Positions 1 to 10,327 of a stretch of 64,000 nucleotides of DNA are shown here, one piece after another. The DNA comes from Polynucleobacter necessarius (GTDB taxonomy: Bacteria; Pseudomonadota; Gammaproteobacteria; Burkholderiales; Burkholderiaceae): contig NZ_LT606946.1 in assembly GCF_900095175.1 (NCBI RefSeq), forward strand, positions 250,712-314,711, in the 5' to 3' direction. Both the position numbers and the translations under genes were made by a program. The notes beneath the pieces are model-generated. The model was not told the DNA's origin, made no database searches, and was given only the letters and a program-made list of their open reading frames with translations. Every line of letters starts with the position of its first letter. The stretch's first letter is position 1.

Positions 1-177
1 GCAGTTGGATCGCCAATGACGGCATCGATGTTGCGAGATTTAAACGCTAGTAATAAAACAGAGCATGGGCATATCTTGCTCGAGATGATCAATAAGGCGC
101 AGGCTAAGCAATTGGACTGCGATTTAATCAAGATGGCATATACCCATATTGAAGTGATTCAGCGTCGTAATGCTTAA
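1..177 (+). CDS. C-terminal end of a 2-dehydropantoate 2-reductase-like protein (partial)
   Basis: The reading frame is open from the first base of the window and ends at a TAA at 175-177, giving 58 residues. The segment with SMLRDLNAS followed by a helical stretch ending IEVIQRRNA resembles the C-terminal helical domain of ketopantoate reductases (PanE/ApbA family), in which a P-S-M-L-x-D motif lines the active site. The enzyme would reduce 2-dehydropantoate with NADPH in pantothenate synthesis. The N-terminal Rossmann domain lies outside the window, so the assignment rests on this short tail only. Confidence 0.55.
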   Translation, partial: AVGSPMTASMLRDLNASNKTEHGHILLEMINKAQAKQLDCDLIKMAYTHIEVIQRRNA

Positions 178-212
178 GCAATAAGTATGAATATGGATAT
201 GAGTATTTGCCA

Positions 213-1100
213 ATGATCTTGCGCATTCTGGGTATTACCCTGCTAATCTTTGCGATTGTGTTCGCGGGGTTCTTATATGCACGATATAGAAAGCCCAATA
301 TGAGTGGTGCTAATCACACCCTCATTGATTTGGCATTACCGTGTTTTATTTTTATCTCTTTATCGGCTAAGCCACTGGATTTCACAAGCGCTGGCTATTT
401 GGTGTTAGCGGCAGTATTGATAGTCGTATTTTCAGGTCTATTGGCTTTGCCTTTGGCTAAATATTCCGGTACGGGGGCCAAAGCCTTATTGCCGTCCATC
501 ATGTTTACCAATGTCGGCCCGATTGGTATTCCGCTCACGGTCTTGGCATTTGGGCAAGATGGATTGGCACCATCAGTGCTTCTCATGGTGCTCTCCAATA
601 TTTTGATTTTCTCGCTAGGTTCGGCAGTGATGACCGGCAAGATGGATGCTAAAAGCATTTATGCCAGCCCCTTGGTATGGTCGATGGGTCTAGGGCTGTG
701 GTTTGGTCACTTTCAGATGACTTTGCCGGACTGGCTAGATACCTCGGTCACCATGGTCAGTACTATTTTGATTCCCTTGATGTTGATCTCTCTGGGCACT
801 CGCCTAGCCGAAGGAAAAATCGAGCATGTCAAAGCGGGGGTCGTTGCGACTGCACTTTCGATTGTTCTGCGCCTGCTGGTAGCCTATTTGGTGATATGGG
901 CATTACCTTTGGAATCTATTCAGAAGGGTGCATTAATCATTTTTGCTGGCTTGCCCCCTGCGGTATTTAATTACATCTTGGCCGATCGCCATAATCAAGA
1001 GCCCCAGAAAGTGGCCTCCATCGTTATGGTGGGGCATCTACTGTCGGTGATCTATTTACCTCTGGTGATTTGGCTAGCCATCTATACCGGTACGCCCTAA
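213..1100 (+). CDS. AEC-family (auxin efflux carrier type) transporter
   Basis: An integral membrane protein of about 295 residues with roughly ten hydrophobic segments, the size and pattern of bacterial AEC permeases that export organic acids or similar solutes across the inner membrane. The conserved region FTNVGPIGIPL, with a glycine and proline-broken helix, and the late FAGLPPAVFNYILA segment are typical of the family. ATG at 213 is preferred over an in-frame TTG two codons upstream. It follows the ketopantoate-reductase-like gene by about 35 bases on the same strand. The substrate cannot be read from the sequence. The frame is intact. Confidence 0.75.
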   Translation: MILRILGITLLIFAIVFAGFLYARYRKPNMSGANHTLIDLALPCFIFISLSAKPLDFTSAGYLVLAAVLIVVFSGLLALPLAKYSGTGAKALLPSIMFTNVGPIGIPLTVLAFGQDGLAPSVLLMVLSNILIFSLGSAVMTGKMDAKSIYASPLVWSMGLGLWFGHFQMTLPDWLDTSVTMVSTILIPLMLISLGTRLAEGKIEHVKAGVVATALSIVLRLLVAYLVIWALPLESIQKGALIIFAGLPPAVFNYILADRHNQEPQKVASIVMVGHLLSVIYLPLVIWLAIYTGTP

Positions 1101-1366
1101 GCACAAGCTGGGATTAAACCTATTATTAAAGTGGTTAAGGTAGATAAGGTAGAAGGTAAAGTAGTTGAGGGAGATTCCGTCCGCTAGCTCCAGGGCTAAT
1201 TAGGTCCAGCAAACCCTTGAAGTTAGTACCTCCGCCTGAAAGAGGGTTTTAGGGTGAATCATTTTCATGGAGAAATTAGCGTAAACCCCAATTGAGATGC
1301 TGGTAGGGAGGAATACGATCGTGTTGTTGTTATGCTGATTAATAAAAAAAGAATTGGAGATATTCG

Positions 1367-2535
1367 ATGTCTATTACTGCCAAAGATGCAGCCCCAGTAG
1401 TTGTTCAAGAAGAAAACACAAGTCAATCCCGTAGAAAGTTTTTCAGCAAAGCAGGTGCTGCTGCTGTAGCTGTTCCACTGGCTGGCTTCCCAATGATTTC
1501 TGTAGCTCAAGCTCCTGTTGTATTGAAAATGCAAGGTGCTTGGGGTGCAAAAGATGTCTTCAATGAAATGGCTGAAGATTACGTCAAAAAAGTAAACGAA
1601 ATGTCTGGCGGTAAGCTCAAGATTGATTACCTCGTTGGCGGTTCAGTAGTTAAGCCGTTTGAAGTAACTGACGCGGTTAGTAAGGGTGTTCTAGATGGGG
1701 TCACCAAGTTGCGGTTTACTGGTACGGTAAGTCTAAAGTAGCCTCATTGTTTGGCTCTGGCCCAATTACTGGTGCTAACGCTGAACAGACTCTCGGTTGG
1801 ATTCAGCGTGGCGGTGGCGATCAGCTCTATCAAGAGTTGCTCAAAAAGTTGAACCTGAACATCAAAGGTTTCTTTGCGTTCCCAATGCCAACTCAGCCAT
1901 TAGGCTGGTTTAAAAAGACTCCACCAAAGAATGCTCAAGAGCTCGTTGGTTACAAATATCGTACCGTGGGCCTTGCGGCTGACTTGATGCAAAGCATGGG
2001 TATGAAAGTAACTCAGTTGCCAGGTGGCGAGATTGTTCCAGCGATGGAGCGTGGTGTGATTGACGCATTTGAGTTCAACAACCCAACTTCTGACCGTCGT
2101 TTCAGCGCTCAAGACGTGGCCAAGAACTATGTGATGGGTTCATTCCACCAAGCGATGGAATTCTTTGAAATCATTTTCAACAAGACCAAGTACGATTCTT
2201 TGTCTCCTGAAAATAAGGTAATCCTCAAGTACGCAGCTGAAGCAGCTTCATCTTCAAATACTTGGATGGCTCAGGATTACTACTCTAAGGACTTGCAAGG
2301 GCTCATCACTAAGGACAAGGTGAAAGTTACACGTACACCAAAATCCATTATGGAAGCACAGCTCAAGGCTTGGGCTGAGTTGACTGCTAAATTGAATGCA
2401 GAAGATCCATTTTTCAAGAAGTGTGTAGATTCTCAATTGGCCTGGGCTAAGCGCGTTGCTTACTATGGCTTCTTGAGTGACGCAGACTACAAGGCAGCTT
2501 ACGAGTATGTATTCAAAACTAAGCCTCCAGTATAA
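1367..2535 (+). pseudogene. dctP: TRAP transporter solute-binding protein DctP, frameshifted
   Basis: This is the periplasmic binding subunit of a tripartite (TRAP) carboxylate transporter. The N terminus has a Tat signal with SRRKFF (twin Arg at residues 22-23) and an alanine-rich stretch ending ISVAQA. The reading frame breaks in the GGGG run at 1697-1700: removing one G restores DGHQVAVYWYGKSKVASLF and joins the first 110 codons to the 3' frame, which then continues to 2535. The restored protein would be about 388 residues and resembles the TakP/keto-acid branch of DctP proteins. The dctQ and dctM genes follow. A single-base insertion is the only lesion seen, so sequence error at this one site cannot be excluded. 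Confidence 0.85.
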
Positions 2536-2556
2536 ATGCTGATCTAGTAATAAAAA

Positions 2557-2583
2557 AAGGCCGCTTTATTAGCGGCCTTTTTT
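2557..2583 (+). terminator. Rho-independent terminator after dctP
   Basis: An 8-bp perfect stem AAGGCCGC/GCGGCCTT with a 7-base loop is followed by a T run. It lies between dctP and dctQ, so it probably acts as a partial terminator that keeps binding-protein message above that of the membrane subunits. Confidence 0.8.
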
Positions 2584-2595
2584 GCAGTAACGAAC

Positions 2596-2629
2596 AATAC
2601 CTCTAATATTTATCAGTATTAGAGGTATT
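2596..2629 (+). repeat. 13-bp perfect inverted repeat between dctP and dctQ
   Basis: The arms at 2596-2608 (AATACCTCTAATA) and 2617-2629 are perfectly complementary with an 8-base loop. There is no T run afterwards, so this is more likely an mRNA-stabilising hairpin or an operator than a terminator. Confidence 0.7.
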
Positions 2630-2673
2630 AGTACTAAAAACAGAAGCGCTAAAAGCGTACTGAGGAGAAAGCA

Positions 2674-3252
2674 ATGCTGGGTTATATCAAGTGGGTTGAT
2701 GACCTCTCGAAATCCGTAGGCCATGCCTTTGGATGGACGGTAGTCCTGTTGACCCTGGCAACCTGTTACGAAGTGTTTATGCGCTATGTGCTCAATAATC
2801 CAACGGATTGGGCATTTGATATGAGCTATATGTTCTACGGCGCATTATTCATGATGGCAGGACCATACACACTATCCAAAGCCGCCATGGTCCGAGGTGA
2901 TTTTTTATATCGCACCTGGAAAGAGACTACACAAGCCAAGGTTGATCTTGTCTTGAATTTCTTGTTCTACTTCCCTGGTATTTTGGCTCTGATTGTTATT
3001 GGCGGTCGCTATGGTTTTGATGCCATGATGATTCGTGAGGTCGGTGTTAATAGTCCGGTTGGAGTGCCTGTTTGGCCACTCAAGATGATCATCTTCTTTG
3101 CAGGTTTAGGTCTATTTATGGCTGGAACTGCTGAAGTATGCCGTTGCCTCATCTGCATTAAAACTGGCAGCTGGCCTTTTAGAAATCAAGATGTAAAAGA
3201 GCTCGAAGAAGTTCTTATTGAAACCCATTCAACTCAAGTAGAAAGCACATAA
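2674..3252 (+). CDS. dctQ: TRAP transporter small membrane subunit DctQ
   Basis: A 192-residue protein with four predicted membrane helices, the size and topology of DctQ subunits, which hold the large DctM permease in the inner membrane. The segment around residues 30-45 (VFMRYVLNNPTDWAFD) has the conserved R-Y-x-x-N-x-P-x-x-W pattern of this family. An AGGAG ribosome site precedes the ATG. The stop codon overlaps the dctM start, indicating translational coupling. The gene is intact although its two transport partners are broken. Confidence 0.88.
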   Translation: MLGYIKWVDDLSKSVGHAFGWTVVLLTLATCYEVFMRYVLNNPTDWAFDMSYMFYGALFMMAGPYTLSKAAMVRGDFLYRTWKETTQAKVDLVLNFLFYFPGILALIVIGGRYGFDAMMIREVGVNSPVGVPVWPLKMIIFFAGLGLFMAGTAEVCRCLICIKTGSWPFRNQDVKELEEVLIETHSTQVEST

Positions 3253-4665
3253 TGAGTGATCCAGTCATCGCCCTCTTTATGTTGGGCTTGTTTATTGTTT
3301 TTATTTTCCTGGGATTCCCAATCGCCTTCACCTTGATGGCTATGGGTATCGGTTTTGGTTTTTACGCCTATTACGATCCAGTCCTCTCATTTTTAGATAA
3401 CCGCATCTTCTACCTATTTGTGCAAAACACATTTAGCGTGATGAACAACGATGTTTTGATATCGATACCGCTGTTCTTGTTTATGGGTTACATCATCGAG
3501 CGAGCCAATATTTTGGATCGACTCTTTTTGAGTTTGCAAACTGCATTAAGACATGTGCCTGGATCAATGGCAGTTGCTGCCTTGATTACCTGTGCATTGT
3601 TTGCTACTGCGACCGGTATTGTGGGTGCGGTGGTGACTTTGATGGGCTTATTAGCTTTGCCATCAATGCTTAAGGCGAGTTACGACCAAAAGTTGGCGGC
3701 AGGTGTTATCACTGCCGGCGGTACTTTGGGTATTTTGATTCCGCCATCGATCATGTTGATTGTCTATGCCGCAACTGCTGGTGTATCTGTGGTCAAGCTC
3801 TATGCTGCCGCTATGGTGCCCGGTTTCTTATTGGCGGGCTTGTATTTGGTATACGTCATTGTGCGCGTTGTGCTTAATCCATCGCTAGCCCCTAAACCAA
3901 AAGATGTGGATAACGTCGGTTTTTTGGGACGGCTTTAAATTACTGGTAACCGCATTCTTCCCATTGGCTTTATTGATTTTGGCAGTTCTAGGCTCCATTT
4001 TATTTGGCTTGGCAACCCCAAGTGAAGCAGCGGCAATGGGTGCATTGGGCGGAACCATGTTGGCAGTTGCCTACAAGGCATTTACTTGGCAACGTCTGCG
4101 TGAGTCTGTCTACTTGACTGCGAAGACCTCAGCGATGGTGTGCTACTTGTTCGTAGGTTCATGGACATTCTCATCCGTGTTTTCTTATTTAGGTGGCGAA
4201 CACCTTATTAAAGATTTCATGATGTCAATGGATTTGAATACCGTTCAGTTCCTCATCATTGCTCAGTTAATCATCTTCGTCTTGGGCTGGCCACTAGAGT
4301 GGAGCGAGATCATTATTATTTTCGTTCCGATCTTCTTGCCACTCTTGGCGCACTTTAATGTCGATCCATTGCTGTTTGGTATTTTGATCGCCGTGAACTT
4401 GCAAACCTCTTTCTTGACGCCGCCCATGGCCATGTCAGTCTACTACCTCAAAGGTGTGGCGCCGCCAGAGTTGGCTTTATGGACGATTTTCAAGGGATGT
4501 TTCCCATTCCTAGGAATGGTGCTAGTCACCTTAGTGCTGGTCTATGTACAGCCAGTATTAGTAACTTGGTTGCCAGATATGCTCTATAACAATGAGGATG
4601 TATCTGCTCCCTATGATCCAAATGATCCTAGCGCAGTAAACCCTGAATTCTTAATGAGTAAGTAA
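3252..4665 (+). pseudogene. dctM: TRAP transporter large permease DctM, frameshifted
   Basis: The product would be the roughly 470-residue, about 12-helix permease that couples substrate entry to a sodium gradient. Family segments such as AGGTLGILIPPSIMLIVY in the N-terminal half and LQTSFLTPPMAMSVYY in the C-terminal half are present, but the halves are in different frames. The shift is at a run of six T at 3920-3925: with five T the protein reads VGFWDGFKLL across the join. The downstream half continues to 4665. It overlaps dctQ and is followed after six bases by the amidase-like gene. Confidence 0.88.
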
Positions 4666-4671
4666 GACGAG

Positions 4672-6018
4672 ATGAGTGACGCAGTCATTACCTTAAATCA
4701 GTTGGATGTCCCAAAAATTCGAGAGCTTATCTCGACTGGGTCATCTAGCTGTGTTGAGCTCACCGATTTGTTTTGCCAACAGGCAAAGGGGATTGATGAA
4801 AAAATTACTGCGCTCGCTTTTTTTCATCCCAAAGCCATTTTGCGACAAGCAGCCTTAGTTGATGATGGTCACGCACGTGGCTTAAATCACTCGGCCAGGC
4901 TTGAAGGTGTTCCGGTTGCACTGAGTGACAACATTGATTCCATTGATATGTTCTCCACTATCGGATCACCCTTGTTGGAGGGGCGTCATCCACGTTGGGA
5001 TGCTTTTCTCGTAAAACGCTTTAGAGATGATGGTACTATTACTTTTTGTAAAGTCAAGGTTGCTGAATTTAATCTCGGTCAAGCCCCCGAAGTTTGCAAT
5101 CCATTGGACCTCGAATGACAGGTTGGTTTAGCTGCTGGGGCCGCCGCTGCTTTAGTTGCTAGTGGTATCGTGCCTGTTGCAGTGGGTACGCAATCTCTAG
5201 GATCTATTGCGGAGTCTGCTTCTTATTGTGGTGTAGTGGGCTTTAAGCCTAGTAGTCGCTTAGTCTCACAATCAGGCATCTTTCGTGCTTCAAAAACACT
5301 CGAGCAAGTTGGCGTCTTTAGTAAGACTGTAGAAGATGCTGCTTTACTAGCTGAGATTGTCTTAGGTTCTGATGAGCAAGATCCAGATACTAAAGGCGTA
5401 CTCCCAAGACCGCTCTTGGCAATTTGTAAAGAAGAGGTTCCTTTTAAGCCCAACTTTGTTTTCTTAAAAACGCCAGATTGGGTTGATATGGAACCCGAGG
5501 CAAAAGAGGCGATTGAGGCTTTGCCTGAAGAACTTGCTGATCAAATTACTATCATTGATTTGCCGGAGTCTACGATTCAGTCAAAAGAGTGGCATGAGCT
5601 TATTGTGCAGGCAGAGTTCACCCAAGCTTTAGAAACACAAGAGCGTCAAATCTCCAAAAAGCCTCCTAAGAGAATTGCGGACATGATCAAAGCAGGATTC
5701 AAGATCACTGCGCAAGAATACCTCCGAGCTCTGAATGCTATTGAAATGATATCAAGTAGTTTTGATGAGTTCTTTGATCGCTTTGACTGTATTTTGACGC
5801 CTTCAAGCTTAGGTTTTGCACCATTGAAGTCTGAAGCAGCAAGATCTGGTAGTTTGGCAAATTCTCTTTGGGCTGTTACTGGTATGCCAACGATTAGCCT
5901 ACCGATTTTGCAATCAGGCAAAGGGCTTCCTTTGGGAGTTCAGTTGACTGGTAAACAATTCGACGATGCTCGTCTCTTAAGGACGGCGCGTTGGTTTTTA
6001 AATCACTTCAATCAATAA
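4672..6018 (+). pseudogene. Amidase-signature-family protein, nonsense-interrupted, catalytically degenerate
   Basis: The protein follows dctM in the TRAP operon and belongs to the amidase signature family. An in-frame TGA at 5116-5118 interrupts it where relatives have Arg (NPLDLE-stop-QVGL), consistent with CGA to TGA; the frame is otherwise open to 6018, about 448 codons. The catalytic Lys that normally sits in a V-A-x-K-D motif is Ser here (VALSDNID), and the Gly-Ser-Ser-Gly stretch holding the cis-Ser reads GLAAGA. The later region LGSIAESASYCGVVGFKP keeps the position of the nucleophilic Ser. The ancestral protein was therefore probably not a normal amidase even before the stop arose. 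It may have been a binding or accessory protein for the TRAP substrate. Confidence 0.8.
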
Positions 6019-6033
6019 CTGGAACTATTGAAT

Positions 6034-6204
6034 ATGAAAAAATTATTCCCACCTTTACTAGCATTAGGTTTATTGCTATTTTTCTTTTTAGCCTACATTC
6101 TCAAGCTTAAGCAGTTTGATTTATTGCTATTACTCACCTTTGGTATTGGTTTGGCGGTGTATGACTTCTATCTTTCTTACAAAGATAGCAAAGATCAGCA
6201 TTAA
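6034..6204 (+). CDS. Small two-helix membrane protein, unknown function
   Basis: A 56-residue frame starts MKKLFPPLLA, has two hydrophobic segments (about residues 7-23 and 29-43) separated by KLKQFD, and ends with a polar tail SYKDSKDQH. It lies 15 bases after the amidase-like gene and probably belongs to the TRAP operon. No conserved motif is recognised. Support comes from compact fit, start context and the plausible membrane topology. Confidence 0.5.
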   Translation: MKKLFPPLLALGLLLFFFLAYILKLKQFDLLLLLTFGIGLAVYDFYLSYKDSKDQH

Positions 6205-6275
6205 TCAGTTATAAGTTTTCCTGCTTGTGCTGAAGGCAGATAAGCCGAAAGTACAAGCAGTTTGTGATTTCTGAT

Positions 6276-6875
6276 CTAGGACTCTAGCAGCCCAATAGCC
6301 TCCCGAATGAGGAGCGTGCGATAAGCCATGTAGATGGCAACAAGCACAAATCCCGATAAGAATAGTTTTGGTATTGGGGCGCCTTCGCTCACTAATTCTG
6401 AATTCAGCAGCCCTATTGCCACCGCTAAAAATAACAGTGCACCCAGCACCAGCACCAAAATGACCCAGTTCTCTGCGCCTGTAACTTCTTGGGTTTGGTT
6501 GCGGTACGCCAGTACTTGAAATGCCGTATTTGACCGATACCCCGAAACTGTCACACTATCGCCATCGCCAATCTTCATTGGCGTAGAAAACTTTGCTTGA
6601 ATAGCTTGATCACCTAAGTTAAAGCTTGATATATAGAAACGCTGGTAATACACAGAGGAGTGATCGCGGGTTGGTTTTTCAGGATTAACGTATTCCAAGA
6701 GCCCATTATTCAGATTACTGACCGTTCCAGAAATAGTGCTCACAGAGCTAATTAAAAAGGAACTTGGTTTTATGGTGGACATCAATAAAACTCCCAATAT
6801 GCTCATGCCCAAAATGAGAGCGAGTGAAGAAAGCGGTCTTTTCATTAATAAGTAGGGCGTTGAAGCTAGCTTCAA
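6276..6875 (-). CDS. Hypothetical membrane protein with a central soluble beta domain
   Basis: A 199-residue protein with one hydrophobic helix near the N terminus (about residues 15-35), a soluble middle rich in beta strands (GTVSNLNNG to VTVSGYRSN), and two helices near the C terminus. The middle has the look of a small OB-like or DUF3592-like extracytoplasmic domain. An internal ATG eleven codons in (MKRPLSS) could be the real start. It is convergent with the small membrane gene at 6034 and lies downstream of the broken TauE exporter, possibly co-transcribed. Function not recognised. Confidence 0.55.
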   Translation of the reverse strand: MKLASTPYLLMKRPLSSLALILGMSILGVLLMSTIKPSSFLISSVSTISGTVSNLNNGLLEYVNPEKPTRDHSSVYYQRFYISSFNLGDQAIQAKFSTPMKIGDGDSVTVSGYRSNTAFQVLAYRNQTQEVTGAENWVILVLVLGALLFLAVAIGLLNSELVSEGAPIPKLFLSGFVLVAIYMAYRTLLIREAIGLLES

Positions 6876-6882
6876 TATTGTT

Positions 6883-7715
6883 TTAAAGTTGATTGACAGC
6901 CTTTATAAACAGGCTAATAGCAATGAGAAGAGTGAATATAGCAAATATCTGCTATACCCTTGGACCGCTAATTTTCCTCTCCAGAACTTTTCCTATTAAT
7001 AGCCCAATGAGAGAGCCAATAGAAAAGGGAATAGCAATGCTAGTGTTTAATGTGCCCGATGCCAGAGAAATAAATGCACCTCCAGCTGAAACAATAGCCA
7101 ATACCCCTAGTGAGGTAGCCACAATAGATTTCATTGGGAGGTCGGTGAACTTATTGAGGGCGCGGGCACCAGAATAAATCCCCCGCCAACACCTAGCAAT
7201 CCTGATAGGAAGCCGGCAAGTGCACCGGCAAACATAAGCGCCCTAGCGCAGGGCACCGTCCAAATGAGTTTTCCGATAGATAAATTCAGTTGGCAAGGCG
7301 GTGGCTTGACAGTCCTAACGACTTTCCCTGAGATTGTTCTAGCTACCTGAAACAACATTCTGATCGATACATACATCAAGATTGCGCTAAACGCGATCAA
7401 TAGCGGTGCGTTGGGTATCCTTTGCGCAAGCCATAGCCCGAGCGGAGATAGCATTAGTCCAAAGGCGGCCATAAAGATTGCAGTCTTATAGCGGAGTACC
7501 TTAGTATTTAGGCCAATGATTGCGCCAACACCTGCAGATAAAGTAATGGCAGTTAATGCAATCGGGCCCGCTTCGGAGATGGGGAGGTGTAGCAAAAAAA
7601 CCAGTAGCGGCACGGACAGTATGCCTCCACCTGCTCCTGTAAGGCCCATCAACACCCCTACCAAAATGCCGATGGCAGCGGTAAGGTGGGGGATATATTC
7701 TGGGCTTAGGATCAT
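6883..7715 (-). pseudogene. TauE/SafE-family sulfite/anion exporter, two lesions
   Basis: The first 180 codons encode the two-repeat TauE/SafE fold with glycine-rich signatures GLTGAGGGILSVPLL and GLLGVGGGFILVPA. The frame is then lost near 7159-7165, where an extra GC dinucleotide separates FILVPA from LNKFTDLPMKSIVATSLG. The restored frame meets a second lesion, a TAG at 6952-6954 within GPRV-stop-QIFAIF (probably CAG to TAG), before the natural stop at 6883-6885. The gene starts three bases after the sulfide:quinone oxidoreductase stop, so the two form an operon. Such exporters move sulfite or thiosulfate-like products of sulfide oxidation out of the cell. Confidence 0.85.
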
Positions 7716-7718
7716 TTA

Positions 7719-8956
7719 TTAATTTTCAAAGGGGAGAGCAAGCCATTCTCTTCCTTTGAGCATAGCATTCCAATAGAGCCATGGCAGAACATCTTTCTTG
7801 AGTATCCAGGCTAGTTTAGTTGCCTTTAAGGGGTTAATGAGCCACGGGAAAGTAGACAATAACTTGCCCCAAAACCAAATTCCGCTAAAATAATTTTGCC
7901 GCGCTCAACTGTCAATGGGCAGGATCCATATCCGTCATATTTAGTTGGCAATGGTAGATTATTTTTTGCGTCTACTAGATTTTCAGCGACAACAACAATT
8001 TGCTTTCTTGCAGCAGCTGTCTTAGAGTTAGGTGATGAGCAGCAATCACCCAGGCTAAATATATTTGGATAGCGAGTATGTTACAAAGTGAATTGATCAA
8101 CATCTACAAAACCTTCTGCATTGGCGACTGGACTTGCTTTAAGGCAATCTTGAGGTCCCTGTGGGGCCACCACATGAAGCATATCAAACACTTTTTCAAC
8201 TTGGCTGACATTGCCGTCGGCATCTTTTACTGCAAATATAGCCTTCTTGGCTGCGCCATCAACAGAAACTAGGTTGGTATTGAAATTGAGTTTGGCGTTA
8301 TATTTTTTTACGTATTCCATTAGTGGAGGCACAAAATCAGCAATTCCAAATAGTGCGGCGCCAGCATTGTTGAGCTCCACCTCAATTTTGCTCAGATTGC
8401 CTTGTTTTTGCCATTCATAGCATGACAAGTACATGGTTTTTTGAGGTGCTCCAGGGCGCTTAATTGGCATTGGCGGCTGAGTGAAGATAGCTTTTCCAGA
8501 TTTGAGGTTTTTTACGAGTTCCCAGGTATATGGGGAATATTCAAAGCTGTAATTAGAGGTCACTCCATTTTTGCCTAGCGTTTCCACTAAGCCTGGAATT
8601 GCCTCCCAGTTAGATTTCAGTCCAGTCGCGATTGCCAGTTGTTTGTATTTAATTGGACTACCATGCTCAATAAGTACTTCATTTGCATCTGGGTTAAAGC
8701 CGGTGATTTGATCTTTAATCCAATGTACACCATTGGGAATTAGGCTTTCGGTCTGACGACGGCTATCCTTTACATTGAAAGCGCCTCCACCCACAAGAGT
8801 CCAGGATGGCTGGTAATAATGGACTTCTGAGGGCTCTATGATGGCAATCTTGAGTGACGGCTCACGTATTTTAAGGCTAGACGCGAGGCCAATACCAGCC
8901 GCACCACCTCCAGCAATCAGGACGTCAAATTAGTCAATGGTTTGCGCTGTAGGCAT
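7719..8956 (-). pseudogene. sqr: Sulfide:quinone oxidoreductase-type FAD enzyme, multiple lesions
   Basis: The protein is a FAD disulfide oxidoreductase of the SQR family, oxidising sulfide to persulfide with electrons passed to quinone. The dinucleotide-binding motif LIAGGGAAGIG, a HYYQPSWTLVGGG segment, the CYEWQ region and the C-terminal FSLGDCCSSPNSKTAAA segment are visible. There are three lesions: TAA at codon 9 (8930-8932), TAA at 8081-8083 after QFTL (CAA to TAA), and a missing G in the GGGG run seen as CCCC at 7867-7870, after which the C-terminal membrane-binding part reads in another frame. ATG at 8956 is the ancestral start. The divergent persulfide dioxygenase starts about 140 bases away. 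Confidence 0.85.
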
Positions 8957-9096
8957 GTTTTCTCCGGGGGTTTAGTAATCGGTACAGGAGTAAAAATAAA
9001 CGATAAATGCATTATTTCATATCAGGGTTTCTTATTACTTTATATTTTTATATAATGTATGTAGATAAGTTTATTTGCCGTGATTGGAAAATTTTG

Positions 9097-9956
9097 ATGA
9101 AACCGACTGTTAAGGGATTTTTTGACCCAGAAACCTGGACTGTGACCTATGTGGTTTATGAAAAGCCTGGCTCCCCATGTTTAATTATTGATTCAGTGCT
9201 CAATTACGATCACAAGTCGGGTCGAACCAAGACTAGGTCGGCTGATGAGGTCATCGCCTTTGTTAAGGAGCATAACTTAGAGGTAGAGTGGATTCTAGAG
9301 ACTCATGCACACGCTGATCATGTCTCCGCTGCCCCCTATTTAAAGTCGCATCTTGGTGGAAAAATTGCGATTGGAGAACACATCACCAATGTGCAGGATG
9401 TATTTAAAAAAGTTTTTCATTTGGAAGGCGCTTTATCGACAGATGGATCGCAGTTTGATTACTTGCTAAAAGATGGTGAGGAAATTCAAGTGGGTGCGTT
9501 AAGCTTTAAGTCACTATTTGTTCCTGGCCATACCCCGGCCTGTATGGCGTATCAAATCGGCGATGCAATTTTTGTTGGCGATACGATGTTTATGCCGGAT
9601 GTCGGGACCGCAAGATGTGATTTTCCGGGTGGCGATGCCCATACCCTCTATCAGTCAATGAAAAAAATTCTGAGCTTTCCCCCTGAAACTAGATTGTTTA
9701 TGTGTCATGACTACCCGCCGAATGGTCGCCCCGTAAACTTTGAGACAACCGTCGCTGAGCAAAAAAATCCAATATTCATATGCGCGATGGTATTAGCGAG
9801 GCAGAGTTCGTGCAGATGCGTTCTAAGCGTGACGCTACCTTAGAAATGCCAACATTAATACTGCCCGCTATTCAAATTAACATTCGAGCTGGAGTGCTCC
9901 CACCCCCAGAAAGTAATGGCGTCTCCTATCTGAAGATTCCGTTGAATGCACTGTAA
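9097..9956 (+). pseudogene. Persulfide dioxygenase-like metallo-beta-lactamase protein, frameshifted
   Basis: This MBL-fold protein starts MKPTVKGFFDPETWTVTYVV and carries the metal motif THAHADH near residue 72, then GHTPACMAY and VGDTMF. It matches ETHE1/Blh-type persulfide dioxygenases, which oxidise glutathione persulfide to sulfite with a mononuclear iron. ATG at 9097 is chosen over an upstream in-frame start because the upstream residues are hydrophobic and unlike the family. The A run at 9761-9767 is one base short; adding one A restores AEQKKSNIHMRDG and a C terminus ending LKIPLNAL at 9956. The gene is divergent from sqr and precedes an ArsR-type regulator. Confidence 0.85.
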
Positions 9957-9970
9957 GTTTGCTCCTTCAA

Positions 9971-10288
9971 ATGAATCCAATGATTACTAAATCCGAGCTA
10001 AAGAAGATGCAGTCATCGGCAGATGATGCGTGCAAGCTCATGAAAGTCTTATCCAATCGTGACCGCATGATGCTTCTATGTGAAATCGGTCAAGCAGAAA
10101 AATGCGTTGGTGAGTTGGAGGCGGCACTTGATTTGCATCAACCAACACTCTCACAGCAGCTCACCGTATTGCGTAAAGAAAAGCTGGTTAAAACACGTAG
10201 AGAGGGTAAACAAATTTATTACTCCCTCTCAAGTCAGGTCGCTGTAGCAGTCATGAGTTTGTTATACAGGCATTACTGTAAAAAGTAA
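9971..10288 (+). CDS. ArsR-family regulator of the BigR/SqrR persulfide-sensing type
   Basis: A 105-residue winged-helix repressor (HQPTLSQQLTVLRKEKLVKTRREGKQIYY is spread across recognition helix and wing). It has a Cys in MLLCEIG in the dimerisation/alpha-2 region and a Cys three residues from the end (YRHYCKK). These are the positions of the two cysteines that form a tetrasulfide bridge in SqrR/BigR. A further Cys lies eight residues after the first. ATG at 9971 is preferred over an upstream TTG. It sits immediately downstream of the persulfide dioxygenase and opposite sqr, the genes such proteins repress. It is intact. Confidence 0.85.
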   Translation: MNPMITKSELKKMQSSADDACKLMKVLSNRDRMMLLCEIGQAEKCVGELEAALDLHQPTLSQQLTVLRKEKLVKTRREGKQIYYSLSSQVAVAVMSLLYRHYCKK

Positions 10289-10327
10289 TTTAAAGAATTA
10301 TTCAATCGCTTTTAAAGGGAATTCAAT

